Shown: in pieces, positions 1-12,730 of the stretch | How the letters are laid out: every line of letters starts with the position of its first letter | Numbering within the stretch: position 1 is the first letter of the stretch | Source: Ectocarpus siliculosus | Lineage: Eukaryota > Sar > Phaeophyceae > Ectocarpales > Ectocarpaceae | DNA: 64,000 nucleotides | Reading direction: 5' to 3' | Assembly (NCBI GenBank): GCA_000310025.1 | Contig: FN649731.1 | Span: 399,213 to 463,212 of the forward strand | Translations under genes and position numbers: made by a program | Notes under the pieces: generated by a model | Told to the model about the DNA's origin: nothing | Database searches by the model: none | Seen by the model: the letters and a program-made list of their open reading frames with translations, nothing else

Positions 1-62
1 ATTAACTATGTTTTGACCGAACCGTTTTTTGGTTGATCAACTATCGACAGGGTTGACGCAAG

Positions 63-3000
63 ATGTCAGGCAACGACGCTTTCAGTAGTAGTGGAACAGC
101 CCCGCCGGCGCTGGTCCCGTCAGGTGAGACCTCCGAGGGTCACAACAACGAAACCACCTTGATATCGGTGGCTTCGTCGTCCCCCGACAGCCGACTGGCG
201 GCTTCACCCGAGAACTCCAGCGGTGGTGGGCGTCATGGCAGCTCGACGTTCTTTTCCTGGTCCGAAGAGCAACGAGATACGCTAACCTCCGCTTTGGAGA
301 CGCGCCACCAACAACCTGACGCTGCTGGCGCTGCCGAGGGAGGCCCGGCAACGGCATCTGGTACATGGTTGTTGGCCGTGTCACGCGACGACGAAGGTCA
401 ATCGGAGCTCGATGGAGAAGGAAACGGAGAAAGCATTGCCGAACAAGTCGAGGAGAGACAACCCGGGCGAGGAGGGGTCAGGGAAGGATTTGCCGGCCAG
501 ACGGCAGAAGGACTTCTAGGGGTGCCCGGATCAGCAGGGGGTGACGCTATCGATGGGCCTGAGAATCGTTTCGCGGGTGCGCCAAACGACCGAACAGGAG
601 GACAGGCGCACGGCGGCGGGGCGCGCGAGAAGCTGGCCGCCCTGGGGCCTGGCTCGCCTCGCGATGCCGAGGGAGGGCCAGTGATGGCATCCGGTAAATG
701 GCTTTTGGCTGTGTCACGCAACGACGGAGGACAATCGGAGCTCGATGGAGAAGAAAGTGGGAGAACCATTGCCGAAGATGTCCAGGGGAGACGATCCGGT
801 CGAGTAGAGGTCAAGGAAGGATCCGTTGGTCAGACGACAGAAGAATCTCGAGGGTTACCTGCGTCGGTGGCTGGCGCCATCGGTAGACCTGGGAAAACCT
901 TCACGGGTGCGCCAAATGATATCATCAGCGGCCAGGTGCACGGCGGCGGGGTGCGCAAGAAGCTTTCCCCCCGGGGGACTGGCTCGGGCCGCCAAACGTC
1001 GGGAGGATCGCGAGGTGGTCCCTCTGGGGGCGAATCACGCCCGAAGCCTTCGGGTGCAGTGTCGCAGGAAAAGCGATCGATGTTCCCAGAAGGTGTGGCA
1101 GATGAAACAACCGGGGCCGATGGGACAGCAGTTGCACCTGTCGCAAACGCTAATACAAAATCAGGTTGCTGAACGATACGATTAGCGCGCGGTTTCAGTT
1201 GCAATAGGGTTTGAGTTAAGCTTTTCCCCGCCCCATTGGTTTATACAACTCGGCTGCGAGTGTAGTACTGAGTAGTTTCTGTGGGATGCTCGTGCCATTG
1301 TACTGGTGTACATCGGCGATGTATATAGTTCCACACGTCCCATTGATCTTACCAGAATCTTCCGCTGCTCTGGTTCCTTACGCGCTACAAGAATCAACGT
1401 TGCTGGGTGCGATACGGAGTGGCCAGCCGGAGGCAGTATCGGAGGTCTTGGAAAGGATGGACCAGGCGCAGGCCACAAGGGAACTCCTTGACCCAAACCT
1501 CATTGCCCTCGCTGCTCGAGTTGGCGACTGCCAGCTTTTTGAATCGATCCTTGCTGCAATGCTGGAAACGGTCACCACGTGTGAGGTCAGCGAGAGAGTT
1601 TGTGGTTTGGAAGTGAACAAAAAGAGAGGTGCTGTTGGTGAAAAGTGGCTCACATCTCAAATAGTTCATCAACGCGGTGTTGTTTCCTCTCGAGCCCTAG
1701 CAATGTACAGAATGACGAGCCGCTTAGCTTCATCCCCCGCCTCTCAGGTGGCGCGGCTACTAGCTGAGGCATTCAGTGTGGCCACCACGGAAGCGCAGGG
1801 TGTGCGGCATACCATCGAAGATCCTCTGCGGGGTCTATCGATGCTGCTGCAACACGGAACAAAGCCCCACCCAACGGACCTTGTTATCTTGTGTCGCGCC
1901 ATCGACTACGAGGAGCTGGACGAGTGCCTTTTTCAGGCGGTGGCTTCAGCGAAAAACTCGTTCATTCCGAGCCTAAACCTCTCGTTCGCGTTCCGCGATG
2001 CCATTAGGAGTGCCGCTTCCGAGAGGGACCGCAGGGTGCTGGCCCGCCTGCAACACGACGTGGACTCGATCCTGACGGAAACTTTGAACCGCTTGCCACA
2101 GAGTGTGTGCGGCCTCTCTGGGGGCATGGCCGCCTGCACCGCCCTTCTGGAGCCCGAGGTGGCCGACGATAGCTCCACCTACGGGGAGCGGGGCCCCTTG
2201 GCCCGGGCCTTGGGCTGTACTCACCGAATCGTTACCTTCGCTACAACTCCCCTTTGCATGAACTTCATGCTGCTGAAGTTTACCAGAGGTCTCCCAGCCC
2301 TCAAAGATGGCCATTCTGTGTTGATCCTCGAGAAGTCGAGACTCGATATCCGGGAGGAAGCCAAGGGGCACGAGAGCCTCACGGCTTTGTGCCCAGGGTC
2401 AATACTGGGTGGTTTCCTACCCAGGGTCGGCAAGCTTCTCTGGGACGATGACCGCCTGGCACCACTGACTTTTTTTCCTGGGGCTCATTTCATCGCTACG
2501 GGTGTAGTTGCGCTGCCGAACAGCTACTACAAGGTACCGCTGATGAGGATGGCCCTTGAAGCCATGATATTCACCGCCGCCCTCGCGTTCTTCACATCTA
2601 GGGTGCTCCTTTTCGAGAAGGGACAGCTGACGATTGCGGAGGTGGCCTTCGCCATCTACGTCGTGGTAAGTGAGATATATATGTCGAGAGCCAGTTTTGA
2701 TCCAGCGCGAAAGGTTGTGCCTTCGTCGATTCGGGGTTTGCCTCATCTCACAAATCAGGATAATGAGCTTGAACTTGAGCGGTGGATGTGCATACAAGCA
2801 GGCAGCCCGAGAGCGCTGCGCGGTAGTATTCAGCCACCCTCGCAACGCGTGGTAATAGAACAAAAAGCGTAACGTCCGCATGATGTTCTTCACAACGCCA
2901 GTCGTCCAAATGATGTCTTCCTTCGTGACCCCTCCTTCGTGCCCGTCTTCTGCTGCAGGCAGCCATCATGTTAGAGGCCACGGAGATGTGGAAAGATTTG

Positions 3001-4206
3001 GCGGGATATCTGCTGGATCGCTGGAAAGCCCCCCACTTCTTGGCCCTAGTGGTGGCACTTGCGGCATTCCTCGCTAGGGCTATCGATCCCGATAGTTCGT
3101 GGGGTCGAGGACTCTACGCGGTGGGCTCACCGCTCATGTACTGGCGCCTCCTGTACTATGCTCAGGTAATTCCCTCTCAGGGGAGTACCATTCAGGTGCT
3201 GTACGGCATGGCCTCGGAGCTAGGACAGTTTTTCGTGGTAATGGGCGTCGTTATCCTGGGCTTTGCCATGTCCTTCTTCGCCCTGTTCAGAGACGTCAAG
3301 GGGGAGACCATACGGGGTGCGCTTCTCGACGCGTTTCAGGCAATGCTCGGCGAGGTAGGACTGTTTGACGATTTCGTTGGGGAGAAGCACGACTTGGCGG
3401 CTACCGTGTTGCTTGTGAGCTACTTGGTCGTCATGACCATCATGCTCTTAAACCTGCTCATTGCTGTGCTGAGCACGGCTCACGGAAAAGTTGAGGAGGC
3501 GGTTCTCATTCGCGTGTCCAGGGCCCGCGTCTACACGCACTATCGGTGGGTCGTGGCAACCGACGCGCTGCCTGCACCGTTCAACTTGGCACAGCTGGTA
3601 GTGCTTCTTCCGTGTAAGATGGTCGATGTGTTGTTCAAGGGCAACACGTACCCGATCGCCCGGCGAGGCGTGGGGCGAATTGTATTCTGGCTCTTATTGG
3701 GTCCTGGCGCGATCCTCGGAGGGGTTTTCGTGTGGCTGGTGTCCACCCCGAAAGCCCTGTTCGCTATCTGGGGCAAGCGGTCGCTTTCGATCGCTTCGAG
3801 ACTGGGGCGGACAATGCTGTGCCTGTTGTGGATCACGCTTGGTGTACCTCTGTGCCTTGTGGTTTCGTGGGTGACCCAAGCGACGCGTGTACTCTTCGGG
3901 CGTACCTTTGGTCTTGAAGGCGCAAGATCCTCGGGGCCCATAATATACACGGTAGATGACATGCTCAGGGAGGTGACCGGGGTAGGGATGGCGGCGCTGC
4001 GGATGCACCTGAAGAACCCTGTGGCAAGCGAAAAGTGTTATGTCAGCGCACGCGTCGAGGATCGCTTAGCTACGGTGGACCTGCAGGCCCTCCGCTTCCA
4101 CGTAGAGGACATGGCCAAGGAGCACATCGAAGCAGCACACAGGAGGTTGGAGAAACAGCTCGACGAAAAGCTTGAGGGTTTCCTGGCGAAATTGTCTGCG
4201 ACGTGA
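63..4206 (+). CDS. TRP-like cation channel with long disordered N-terminus
   Basis: Model: exons 63-1164, 1356-2665, 2959-4206 (about 1219 aa). The 2665/2959 junction is firm: GTAAGT donor, CTGCTGCAG acceptor, phase 0 on both sides. The 1164/1356 junction is phase-compatible (phase 1) but its donor GTTGCT is weak, so the channel may instead start at the ATG at 1286. Exon 1 is Gly/Ser/Glu-rich, probably disordered and internally duplicated. Exon 2 starts with ankyrin-like helices. Hydrophobic segments encoded near 2531-2614, 2627-2990 (across the intron), 3041-3085, 3115-3165, 3226-3285 and 3400-3480 give an S1-S6 layout. FQAMLGEVGLFDD lies at the pore-helix position, and the last segment ends in NLLIAVLSTAHGKVEEA, like the post-S6 end of TRP channels. 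Two more hydrophobic stretches and a C-terminal coiled coil (RRLEKQLDEKLEGFLAKL) follow. A membrane cation channel is inferred; ion and stimulus are unknown. Confidence 0.72.
333..985 (+). repeat. Two diverged tandem copies of a ~330 bp coding unit
   Basis: Unit 1 starts near 333 and unit 2 near 667. Both contain WLLAVSR, GQSELDGE and, near their ends, a HGGG-R-KL segment (HGGGAREKL and HGGGVRKKL). The reading frame is kept between copies. This is an internal duplication in the disordered N-terminal exon upstream of the channel. Confidence 0.75.
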
Positions 4207-5414
4207 CACTGGGTGCTGAACCAGCCTTGCTCGTAGAGGAAGTGAATTTTTGCTTGCCGTTTTACATGCCTTGTGTATTTTCTTGTGACAATGAGAATGG
4301 CGTTTACTTCCCGCAGGATTTCTGTCATGCGTCGACAGGAGATGGGGCTACTTTATAGGAGCACGATATCACAGCGAGTGGGATGGGGGATTTGTAATTT
4401 GTATCAAGATGTAGGGATGTCAAATTCTTTGATTCCTCAAGGTGCTCAGGGTAATGCGAAAGATTCAAATCCCGGTCCAGGATTGAAGAGGCGAACAAAC
4501 CCAAACCCGGATTGAAACGCGGGATTTGTCTTCATGAGGAGCAGACGACCACGAGGATATTTTCCAGAAAGATTGATTCTCTGGAAAATGCTGCGCCACA
4601 AGCCGAGAGGTCGAGTCCTCTTGTGACGTGCAATATTGCTTGGCCGGAGAGCAAAGCTTCTGTCCCAGAATGGCCAACCTTCCTCGCAACCACGCTAAAC
4701 GTCTAAGAAAGGCGAGGAAAGAAAATAAACTGAGAGGGGGACATGTGGTTGTTCCTCCTTTCATTCCTGAAACCACCAATTGGTACCTAAATAAGGGGCG
4801 CTATGTAGAGACGAAGAGTCCATGACCGTTGATGCCACCATCGGTCGACCATGAATTTTTCGACCAAACCAAGTCTCCATCCAAAACGTTTTGACCAATC
4901 AGAAAACTGCGGGCACCTTTTCTCTCTCTCTGCATTCTCCGGCGACATTCGAAGAAATTACTCCCGGTCTCTTGCTAACAGATGCAAGACCAGCCAAGCC
5001 CAAAACTGTACATCTCCTGAGTATTTGAGAGGTTCATAACAGCAACGGTCGGGAGTTCCGCAAAAACATACGCCAAACGTGGGAGGAAAAGAACATACTA
5101 TAACGGACCAATGTCTTTGGCATTCCGAAGCAGATGAAAAACTGACGCAAACCTATCCAACCTCCCGGGGATATCTACAAACACAGTTGCCTGTGGAAAG
5201 CACAGTCGCATGTGCGACCGACGACCATTGAAATAGCACACGTCATGCATTCTACCCAAAACCTACCGGAACACTACCGGGAAAATTATCTACACTTGTA
5301 GGCGCGGGACTGTTGCGAAACCAGAGCCCATTCTGTTGCAAACAGGTTGACAACACCAAATACCACCACCACCACCACCGGCGGCGGCGGCAGCTTCGAT
5401 TGCGTTTACGTGGA
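4207..5414. other. Intergenic stretch between the TRP-like gene and the WLM gene
   Basis: No reading frame here has the G/C-ended codon pattern or splice context of the neighbouring exons. The two flanking genes converge on it, so it should hold both 3' untranslated regions. I saw no repeat or RNA gene. Confidence 0.5.
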
Positions 5415-8400
5415 CTAGACTTGACACAGTCGCTCTTGCCACGCCTCCACCGTGCTCTTGGCCAACCAGATGAGACCGGGGTCCTGCCTGCCGAGCTCCA
5501 GCTGGTCGTCGCCCCTCTCCTCGAAACCGGCCGCGAGGAGCAAGTCCACCCCTCCGGCCACGGCCCCTACAGACGCCTGGACGTGCACAAGGGCGACCAC
5601 CATAAATGAAAGACCGACCACGGAGACCGCAGCGACGCGAGCAACCAAAGTTCGTCGTAAGTATGTAAAATGTGTTGAACCAACGACAAGGTATCCAACG
5701 ACACAAGTGCAACAACTCTTCCACATGCGTGTCCAAGACAGTCACCCCGGAGAAAAAGAAAAGAGAGCTTCGCTGACGTCGAAAATTCGAGGTCGTCTTG
5801 GACGTCCCACCGAGAACCAGAAAATAATACTTTATCAGAAAAGCCAAATATTTGCGAGAAAGCCACACTCTGAAGGAGTTTCCGAAGAACCACACCCAGA
5901 GGGGGGTGCATAGGGATATGAAAGGAGGGGCTAAGAGACAGAGGTGGGGGGAGGGGGAGCGAGAGAAAGACGAGAAGCCGAAAACAATACCCCTGATGGC
6001 ACAGATCTCTGTTGTCCCGAAAAATACCTTCCTCATGACAGACATGAGTGAAAAATAGGTCCGGTGGTCGGTCGTTGGGTCTGGTGCAGAAGGGTGGGTG
6101 AAAATACAAAGATAGAAGTGCGAGCGATCCCATACTGCCTAAACTTGACTTTCATAGCTCGTGATGGCTCCACAACCAACGGGGCACGAAACCCGATCGA
6201 TATGTGCCCTCGGCGAGGTCGTTCCAACGCAACCGTTCCCGGCATTGGCAGCCGCTGGTTGTTCGTGATTGTGGAGAAACCGAGCTGTCAAAACCGGTCT
6301 GGTGTGTGTGTGACCACTCGCACGTTCACGGCATAGATCCGTCTTGGTTTGTCCTCGTTCTCCTCACCTTGAACTTCCCGTTGGAGCGCCGGACTTTCCT
6401 GAACTTGGCCTCTTCGGGGTGTTCCATGATGTTCCGCAACACCGCCGCCAGCACGTCCAAGCACTGAGCAATCCGGTGCAATTGTACATTTTGGTGTGGT
6501 CGTTAGTGGTGGTCTTGTTTTGGTATTAGTGGTGGTCGTCGAATGCAAAATCCCGCACGACAAGGCACGAAAAGGTCAGGCCCGTATGTACGTTGATAAA
6601 CGTAACAAACATTGTAGGAAGAGATGGTGCAGGAACAGGAGCAGGGGGGTGGGGAAACGTTCTCGATCGCACTGCTAGTAGGTTCAAAAGAAGCAAACGC
6701 GCGGCTAGAAAAACACTCTTGAGCCGAGAGAACGAGGCACCTGTAGCACCAGCAATTTTCCTCACCAAACTCAACCACATTTTGTTCGTCGATCAAAGAA
6801 CGCGTTCGAGGCGAAGCACTCCACCACCTCTCGGTACCATCTACATAGTCAGAAAGAACACAAACCTCCCGCTCAATAAACATTGACAACTCGTACTGCT
6901 GTGCCCCGCAGGGCAGCCCTCACCTGTACAGCCCTGGCCCTATCAGCGTGCCCGGCGACCCTGTCCGCCGCTTGCTGAAGTCTGACGTCTCGAGGCAGCC
7001 GCACCGCTCCCTCACTACCAGTATCGCGACCCGCTTCTCGACTACCCTGCGCCCCACCGCCCGCTGCCGTCATACCGACAGCTTCGCTGCTGTTGTTTCT
7101 ACCCGACTCCATCATCCCTGGAGTGAGCAATCGGTACGCCGCGTCGGGTATCGACCCTCCAGACGCAGACAACGCCTCCACAGCGGCTTCTCTAGGAAAT
7201 CCCATTGCCAGGAGCTCGTCCAGGGAAGAGGATTCGGGTGTCCGTGGTGCTGGTCCTAGTTTGGTTGCTGCCGCCGCTAGTGTCTCTGGCGGCGGTGGTG
7301 GTGTTGGTGAGGGTGCTGGAGAGGCCCGTGCTACCGGGGAGGGCTCCTCGTCCATCTCCAACGGAGTGGGTGCTGCTGCCTCGAGGGGTGGCGAGTCCAC
7401 CGGTTCTACGGAGATTCCGTCGCCTTCTTCTTCGGCCACATTCATCTCGCTTGCTCCCGTTAGGCGTTGCCCTCGCTCCGCTTGTCGTTCTTCACCACCT
7501 CTTGTTTTCCCGTCTGTCCCGCCGTGGTCCCCGCTTGTTGCCCCCGCTGCCGCCGACGTCAGAGCCGGGGCGACCCCGTCGTCCAAGTCATCCGACGTAA
7601 CCGACATCTCCGAAACCGATGACGCCATGGCGTTGGTCTCCGCCAACCGCTCTTCTTTCTCCACCTCGGCTGCCCCAGCCGCCACCCCTCCGGACACAGC
7701 GCTCGAGCAATCAGACGGGCATTGTGCGACGGACAATCGGGTACTCGTAGCAGCAGCGGACGCAGAGGCAGCAGCCGCCGTGACGGGCGCGGCCGCGGCG
7801 GGTGTGGCAGCGGTAGCCGCAGCGGTGGCGTGTTTGTTGCCCTTGGTGTGGCCGCAGCAGTCCTCGACCTCCTGCTCTTCCGGGGTCAGTCGCTGCACGG
7901 CCGCCTGTCCCGCCATCTCTCCGGCAGAAAAGATCTGCAACCGGGTGGTTCAGCGATGCGAGGTTTCGACGGGGGGGTTGCGAATGAAATCAGTTGCCAC
8001 AAGGTGGCGATTCTGAGCACCGGCGGTGGATGTTCGCGGTGGGATAACGTCGTGAGGCGCCGCACCAGTGGTTATATGATGAAGGGTGGTCCAATCGGTG
8101 AGTTTGGCCACCCAACCCAAACCAACCCGACCGAAATCACCGGTAGGGTAGCCAGAGGACGAGGTGAAGGGAGGCAGAGCCGCAACCAAACCTAAGCGTC
8201 GGTGTCCACACCAAGACTACCGTATCAACTCTCAAGTCCCACAAAAAGCAGCAGAGGGACACCTTTTTCGGCACGAGACAAACGAAACAAACAAGTGACC
8301 TGGGAGGTCTCTGCAAACCAAAGGTTTCAATTAAAAAAACAGAGTGTTTCGTTTTCTGTTGGTTTGTTTTGCAACACACGTCACGCTGTGCGCCGAGGCA

Positions 8401-11400
8401 GACCGACAAGGGGGCAAGACTCGCGTGTGCTCCAGGAGTCAATCTCAGGTGAGCACAAAATCTCGGCTTTGTAGACAAGCAAGAGAACGGCCTGCACAAG
8501 AACAAAAGGAACGCAAAACCAATTCACCTTCGTGAACGCGTTGCTGTCTCCCCCAAGCCTCCCCGAACCCCCCTCGAATGCTTCCTTGACGAGAATGAAG
8601 CCCTCACCGCCTCCCGGGAGGCCGGCCGGCTCAGCACGAGGTGCGGGTGGGCGGCCTGCGACGGTACGACCACCGGACTGCTGCATCCAGTTCAGTTCAG
8701 CCGCTTCTCGTTCCACCTTCAACAGGTTCCAGTTGGAATGAGAGTCGGGTTAAATATCAATTCGACGGTTTGCTGTTTCATCCGTCGTGGGGATCTTTTC
8801 GTTGCCTGAGGAAAAATTACACCATACAGTATGCGTAAGACGCCTCTCAAATGCATTGTACCTGATTAATGTCTCAAACGGGCCGACCCGAAGAATAACA
8901 GAAAAAAACTACAGCATAACCCTTTGGCCTTCTTGCTATTCACTCCGTACCCCGTCGAGATGGAACACAGAGATGAGAGACGGGCCAGCAGGGGCGAAGA
9001 GTGACGCTGACAATTTCTCCCGGGGGCACTCCGGACTCCCGCATATCTGAAAACTGAGTCCATTGCCAAGGGGGACTGGCTCAATCTTCAAAAGCCGCCG
9101 GCGTCAGCAGAACACCGCTCCGCACACGACGCCTGAATGGATGGCTAGAGGCTAAACACTCAGAGAGCGACTTCTTGTCCACTCCCCGCGCCGAATATCT
9201 CACCTGTCGCATGAGCATGTAGAAGTTGTCGTCGTGGTCGCTGATATCGTTGTGTGCTAGCTCGTGGAACAGCACTTTCCGGATGGAGAGGATCTGCTCG
9301 TCAAGGACAAAACGCCGCAGGTAGGGTTGGCAAGAAAAATGAAAAGACACAAAAAACGTTGTTTGCAACCCGGCACATGATTTTCGGGTTGGTGTGCGCG
9401 GCACAATATGCATCAGCGAAAACAGTTACATGGCCTTCAGCGTTGCAAGAGGGACGAGGACGAAGCATGATGTACTCCGAGCAGCCAGTCAGCTTGAGCG
9501 ACGAGGTGCAAAACGTCGACACAGGGAGTGTGGACGATACAGCCAAGTCGCGGGCAGAATCGCACCTCACAAAACAAAAGAGCACAAGAAGCAGAAAGCG
9601 GTCGTTGCACCTTGCCACTGCAAAAACAAATGATGGTTATCACTCAGTGGCCACCATCCGCAACGTACAACGCGCACCTTTCGGAACCCCCGGAGGTCGT
9701 CCGTCCTCAGGCGGAGAAAGATCTTCATGCCGTGGTTCTGGTTCAGCCCCAGGACGCACTTATCGCTCACCCCCACCTGAAAGACGCCCGGGGAGAGGGC
9801 GAGGAAACACAGTGAAACCACCTTCCGAAGAACCTCAGACTAGACGGCATCTCGGACGCGGATGGTCAAGCGGTACCGTGGCTAAGATGCAACGAGCGAG
9901 AGAACGGAAGTAATGCTGCCATATTGTGTGAAAGGTGAATCAAATACCTACACCCAGAGTCGTCGGTGTGCGGCCAACGGGCGGAGCTCTCAAAGCTAGA
10001 GCTAGAGCTAAAGGTGACGTTGGTGATAGCAGGTCAGAAGACCAAAAGAAAACAAGAGCCATTCAATTAAATCCGAGAAGCGCCAACAACGTACAAAGGC
10101 GCTCCATATCTAGTCTTTGCAGTAGGCAGCGCATGACGAGAGTCACAGAAACCCCCCAAAAATAAAAATCCGCACCTTGCCCTCCGGGTACAGCTCGCAG
10201 AGGGCGCCCACTGTCCATCGGTGCTTCTCCAGCACCGCGCGCACCCCCGGGTCCGCCGCCAACGACTCCAGAATTTTCCTGGCGGTTTCTTCCTCGGGCA
10301 GCCCAGGGAGGGTCTCGATGCGCTCGAACCTGCGGTTGTAGAAATGGAGGGGTGTCACACCGAATACAGCGCATCGAATGGGTGAAGGTATCGCACCGCC
10401 AAGCAAGGGAGGAGGAGGAGGAGGAGTAGCGGAGGATGCCCGCTACGGACGGGACGGAAGATCACGCGGCGCAGTTCCGGAACAGAAAACTATCCCTTGG
10501 TTTTCTACAATTGGACATGGCAAGCACCAATGCGACCGTCGTTCCCAAAGACTTCCACCCCTGATGGGAGTCTTCTGGACTTCGATCGTCAACCTAGGCA
10601 CCACGATGGATGCCAAGAAGGTGCACACGGACCCAAGCCGACCTCGCCCCGCCCGCCCTCACCCGGTCGATATCTGCCCGTATTTCCTTCAACGCGGAAG
10701 GTACCCTTTGTGAAAAGACAAGCGGCCCCCCGTGCACCCCTGCTGACGAGAAAACAAACGCAGGACAAGACAGCAAAAAGCGCACCACATACACCTCTCC
10801 CCCTCCCGCCCTATTCACCTGTACGGGGACAAATCCGAGGGCCCCGGGGGGTAATTGAGCGCGACCTTCTTGTAGCCCTTCGGGGTGACCTGTCCGTTGA
10901 GGTCGTTGCGAACCCTCACACGGTCTTGCTCTCTGAGGACTTCCTCCACCTCGGAAGGCTTGCTTCCGACCAGCATAAGCTTTGACTTCTGGACGAAAGT
11001 GTCGCCTTTCTCCTCGTGTCTCTCTGTTGCTGTCGTCGTAGTAGCAGTCTGCGCGGGACTTGGAACCAAGACCCCAGCCGCTTCCAGCGTGCCAGCTTCG
11101 TCGCGCAACGCCTTACCCTTCAAAATCTGAGGATAAGGGGACATTAGAACAGCAAATGCTTAGCATCATCCCGACCGCAGGGTGGCGACAGGTTGGGTGC
11201 CATTCCGGAGACATGGTTGGGGGGAAGATGGCGGCAGCGGGAGTCGGGCGTTGGCACATGATAGGAGAAACAAGACGAACAGACGAAATCAGTTCGTACA
11301 GCTTTGACTGCTGCATCTGCTGCACTGTACGACTACTTCCTCGAGACCCAGTGGGCGGAATCGAGAAACCCTCCGGGGTCATCTCTCAGCCAGTGACCGA

Positions 11401-12730
11401 CTGTGGGCGAAAAACGTGGACGCACGCCACCACAGCAAATTATGTTTCCTACAAGGTTTTGGGCGCTGCGCGCCCCCGCTTTCTTTGAAGCGATTCCAAG
11501 GCAAGGTTTTCTCTGAAAGTGGGTGTAGAATGTTGTTAAAATGAAGGTAGGCACCGATGGCAGTTAAAGTTTCCGTGAAGGTGGAGTTCCCATGATGGAG
11601 GTTCGTGTGTGATTTAAGGAGATGTAAAGGTCCATTATTTGTTTCCCATCGCCGTGCCCAGTACCCCTCCATTATCTGATACACATTCAGACCTCAGAAC
11701 TGCAAAAAATTGACAAAATTGTCGGCTGAACTGCGAATGAAGAAAGGATGCTCGGGCGGGGGAGTCGTCGAAGAGATGGCGGCGAGACATGGAGTCGAAG
11801 ACTACAGAAGGAATGCGAAGTAACAGAAGGAGTGCGAATAGCCGGAGTAGTTACAGAGGAGTGGGAGGAGTGGGCCGGGGTAGCCATCGAGAGCGGAGGT
11901 AGAAAGGAGTGTATTTTCGTATTCTTCGGACCTTTAGAAGGGATTATCGGAACCGGAGCACACAACACCGTTGCCGGAATCGGAACAAACAACGGACCAT
12001 TCCGACGCGAGAGCGGTGAAGAGAGAAAAGCAAAAAATTAAAGACAACGTGGATACACAGACACACACACACACCGAGAGGAGAGAGAGAGAGTAAGACA
12101 CACACACACCGAGAGGAGAGAGAGAGAATACGGTACCAAGGTGATAGGAGGTGAGTGCATACCGTGTGAAGGTGTTAGAAGAAAGAAAGAAAATGTACAG
12201 CAGTAGCACACGGAATCGGAACAAACAGCAGACCATTCCGACGCGAGAGCGGTCAAGAGAGAAGGCGAAAATGAAAAGAGGATGTGGATAGACAGACCGT
12301 CAGAGACATAGAGAGACGGAGGAACGGAGGAGAAGGAGGCACACACAGAGAGGGCCGTACTTCGAGTGGAATGCGTGGTATGATGGTACAGAGCGGGGTG
12401 ACAGCAGCAGGCAAGAGAGATAAAAGCGGAAGATAAAAGTGGAAAGTCCACCAAAGTGCCTCCGTTCCAGAGGAAATTCTGCTCTGTGAGAGTCCGAGAA
12501 GACCGGAATAGGGCGCTCACAGAAGCCGAAAGAAGCGAAATGAAGCGTTCTCAGAGAAAACTTAAATTGTAAGAAGACTATACAGCAGTAGTTGCTCTCA
12601 CCAGCTTTTGGTTGGCGACTGGCACCGCTGTTAGCTCTTCCAGCTTGTTCTTGAGGTTCTCGACGGCCGTCGCGTGATCAACGCCTGTCACGGTGAGCGG
12701 CTCCCCGCGGAACGAGACCTGAAGCTCCAT
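5415..12730 (-). CDS. Wss1-type (WLM) metalloprotease with UBL, UBA and PUB domains
   Basis: Nine exons read right to left: 12602-12730, 10819-11126, 10176-10329, 9678-9776, 9204-9293, 8528-8716, 6924-7934, 6368-6463, 5415-5576. All phases agree, giving 745 aa. The N-terminus is a ubiquitin-like domain (MELQVSFRGEPLTV ... QKL/ILKGKAL ... KLMLVGS). The WLM domain follows, with zinc site HELAHNDISDH at residues 240-250 and HDDNFYMLMRQVEREAAELNW after it. A long Ala/Thr/Pro-rich linker leads to a UBA domain at about 558-594 (LDELLAMGFPREAAVEAL). The C-terminus is a PUB domain (CLDVLAAVLRNIMEHPEEAK, then GGVDLLLAAGFEERGDDQLEL). WLM proteases of the Wss1/SPRTN-like class act on DNA-protein crosslinks and SUMO/ubiquitin conjugates, and PUB domains bind p97/Cdc48; those roles are inferred by family. 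The start ATG is at 12728-12730. Confidence 0.9.
6143..6262. repeat. Dispersed repeat, copy A (partner at 54.6 kb)
   Basis: This intronic stretch resembles 54600-54715: both have CTTTCA-AGCTCG, GCTCCACAACCAA, CCGATCGAT, GAGATCGTTCCA or GAGGTCGTTCCA, and GGCATTGGCAGCC in the same order and orientation. Identity is partial, so it is an old dispersed element of unknown class. Confidence 0.5.
11975..12275. repeat. Imperfect tandem duplication with AC/AG microsatellites
   Basis: GGAATCGGAACAAACA followed by GGACCATTCCGACGCGAGAG occurs near 11978 and again, with one mismatch, near 12212. Between them (AC)n-CCGAGAGG-(AG)n also occurs twice (12057-12130). It lies in the first intron of the WLM gene. 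Confidence 0.7.

Noticed and set aside
5290-6045. 251-aa minus-strand frame
   Set aside because: It crosses the true last exon of the WLM gene (5415-5576) in another frame and lacks its codon bias; the hydrophobic part is intron.
7093-8016. 307-aa plus-strand Ala/Ser-rich frame
   Set aside because: It is antisense to the UBA exon of the WLM gene, whose domain and splice sites fix the minus strand as coding.
12057-12130. CRISPR-like array
   Set aside because: Two copies of an AC/AG microsatellite block, without spacers of regular length; the genome is eukaryotic.
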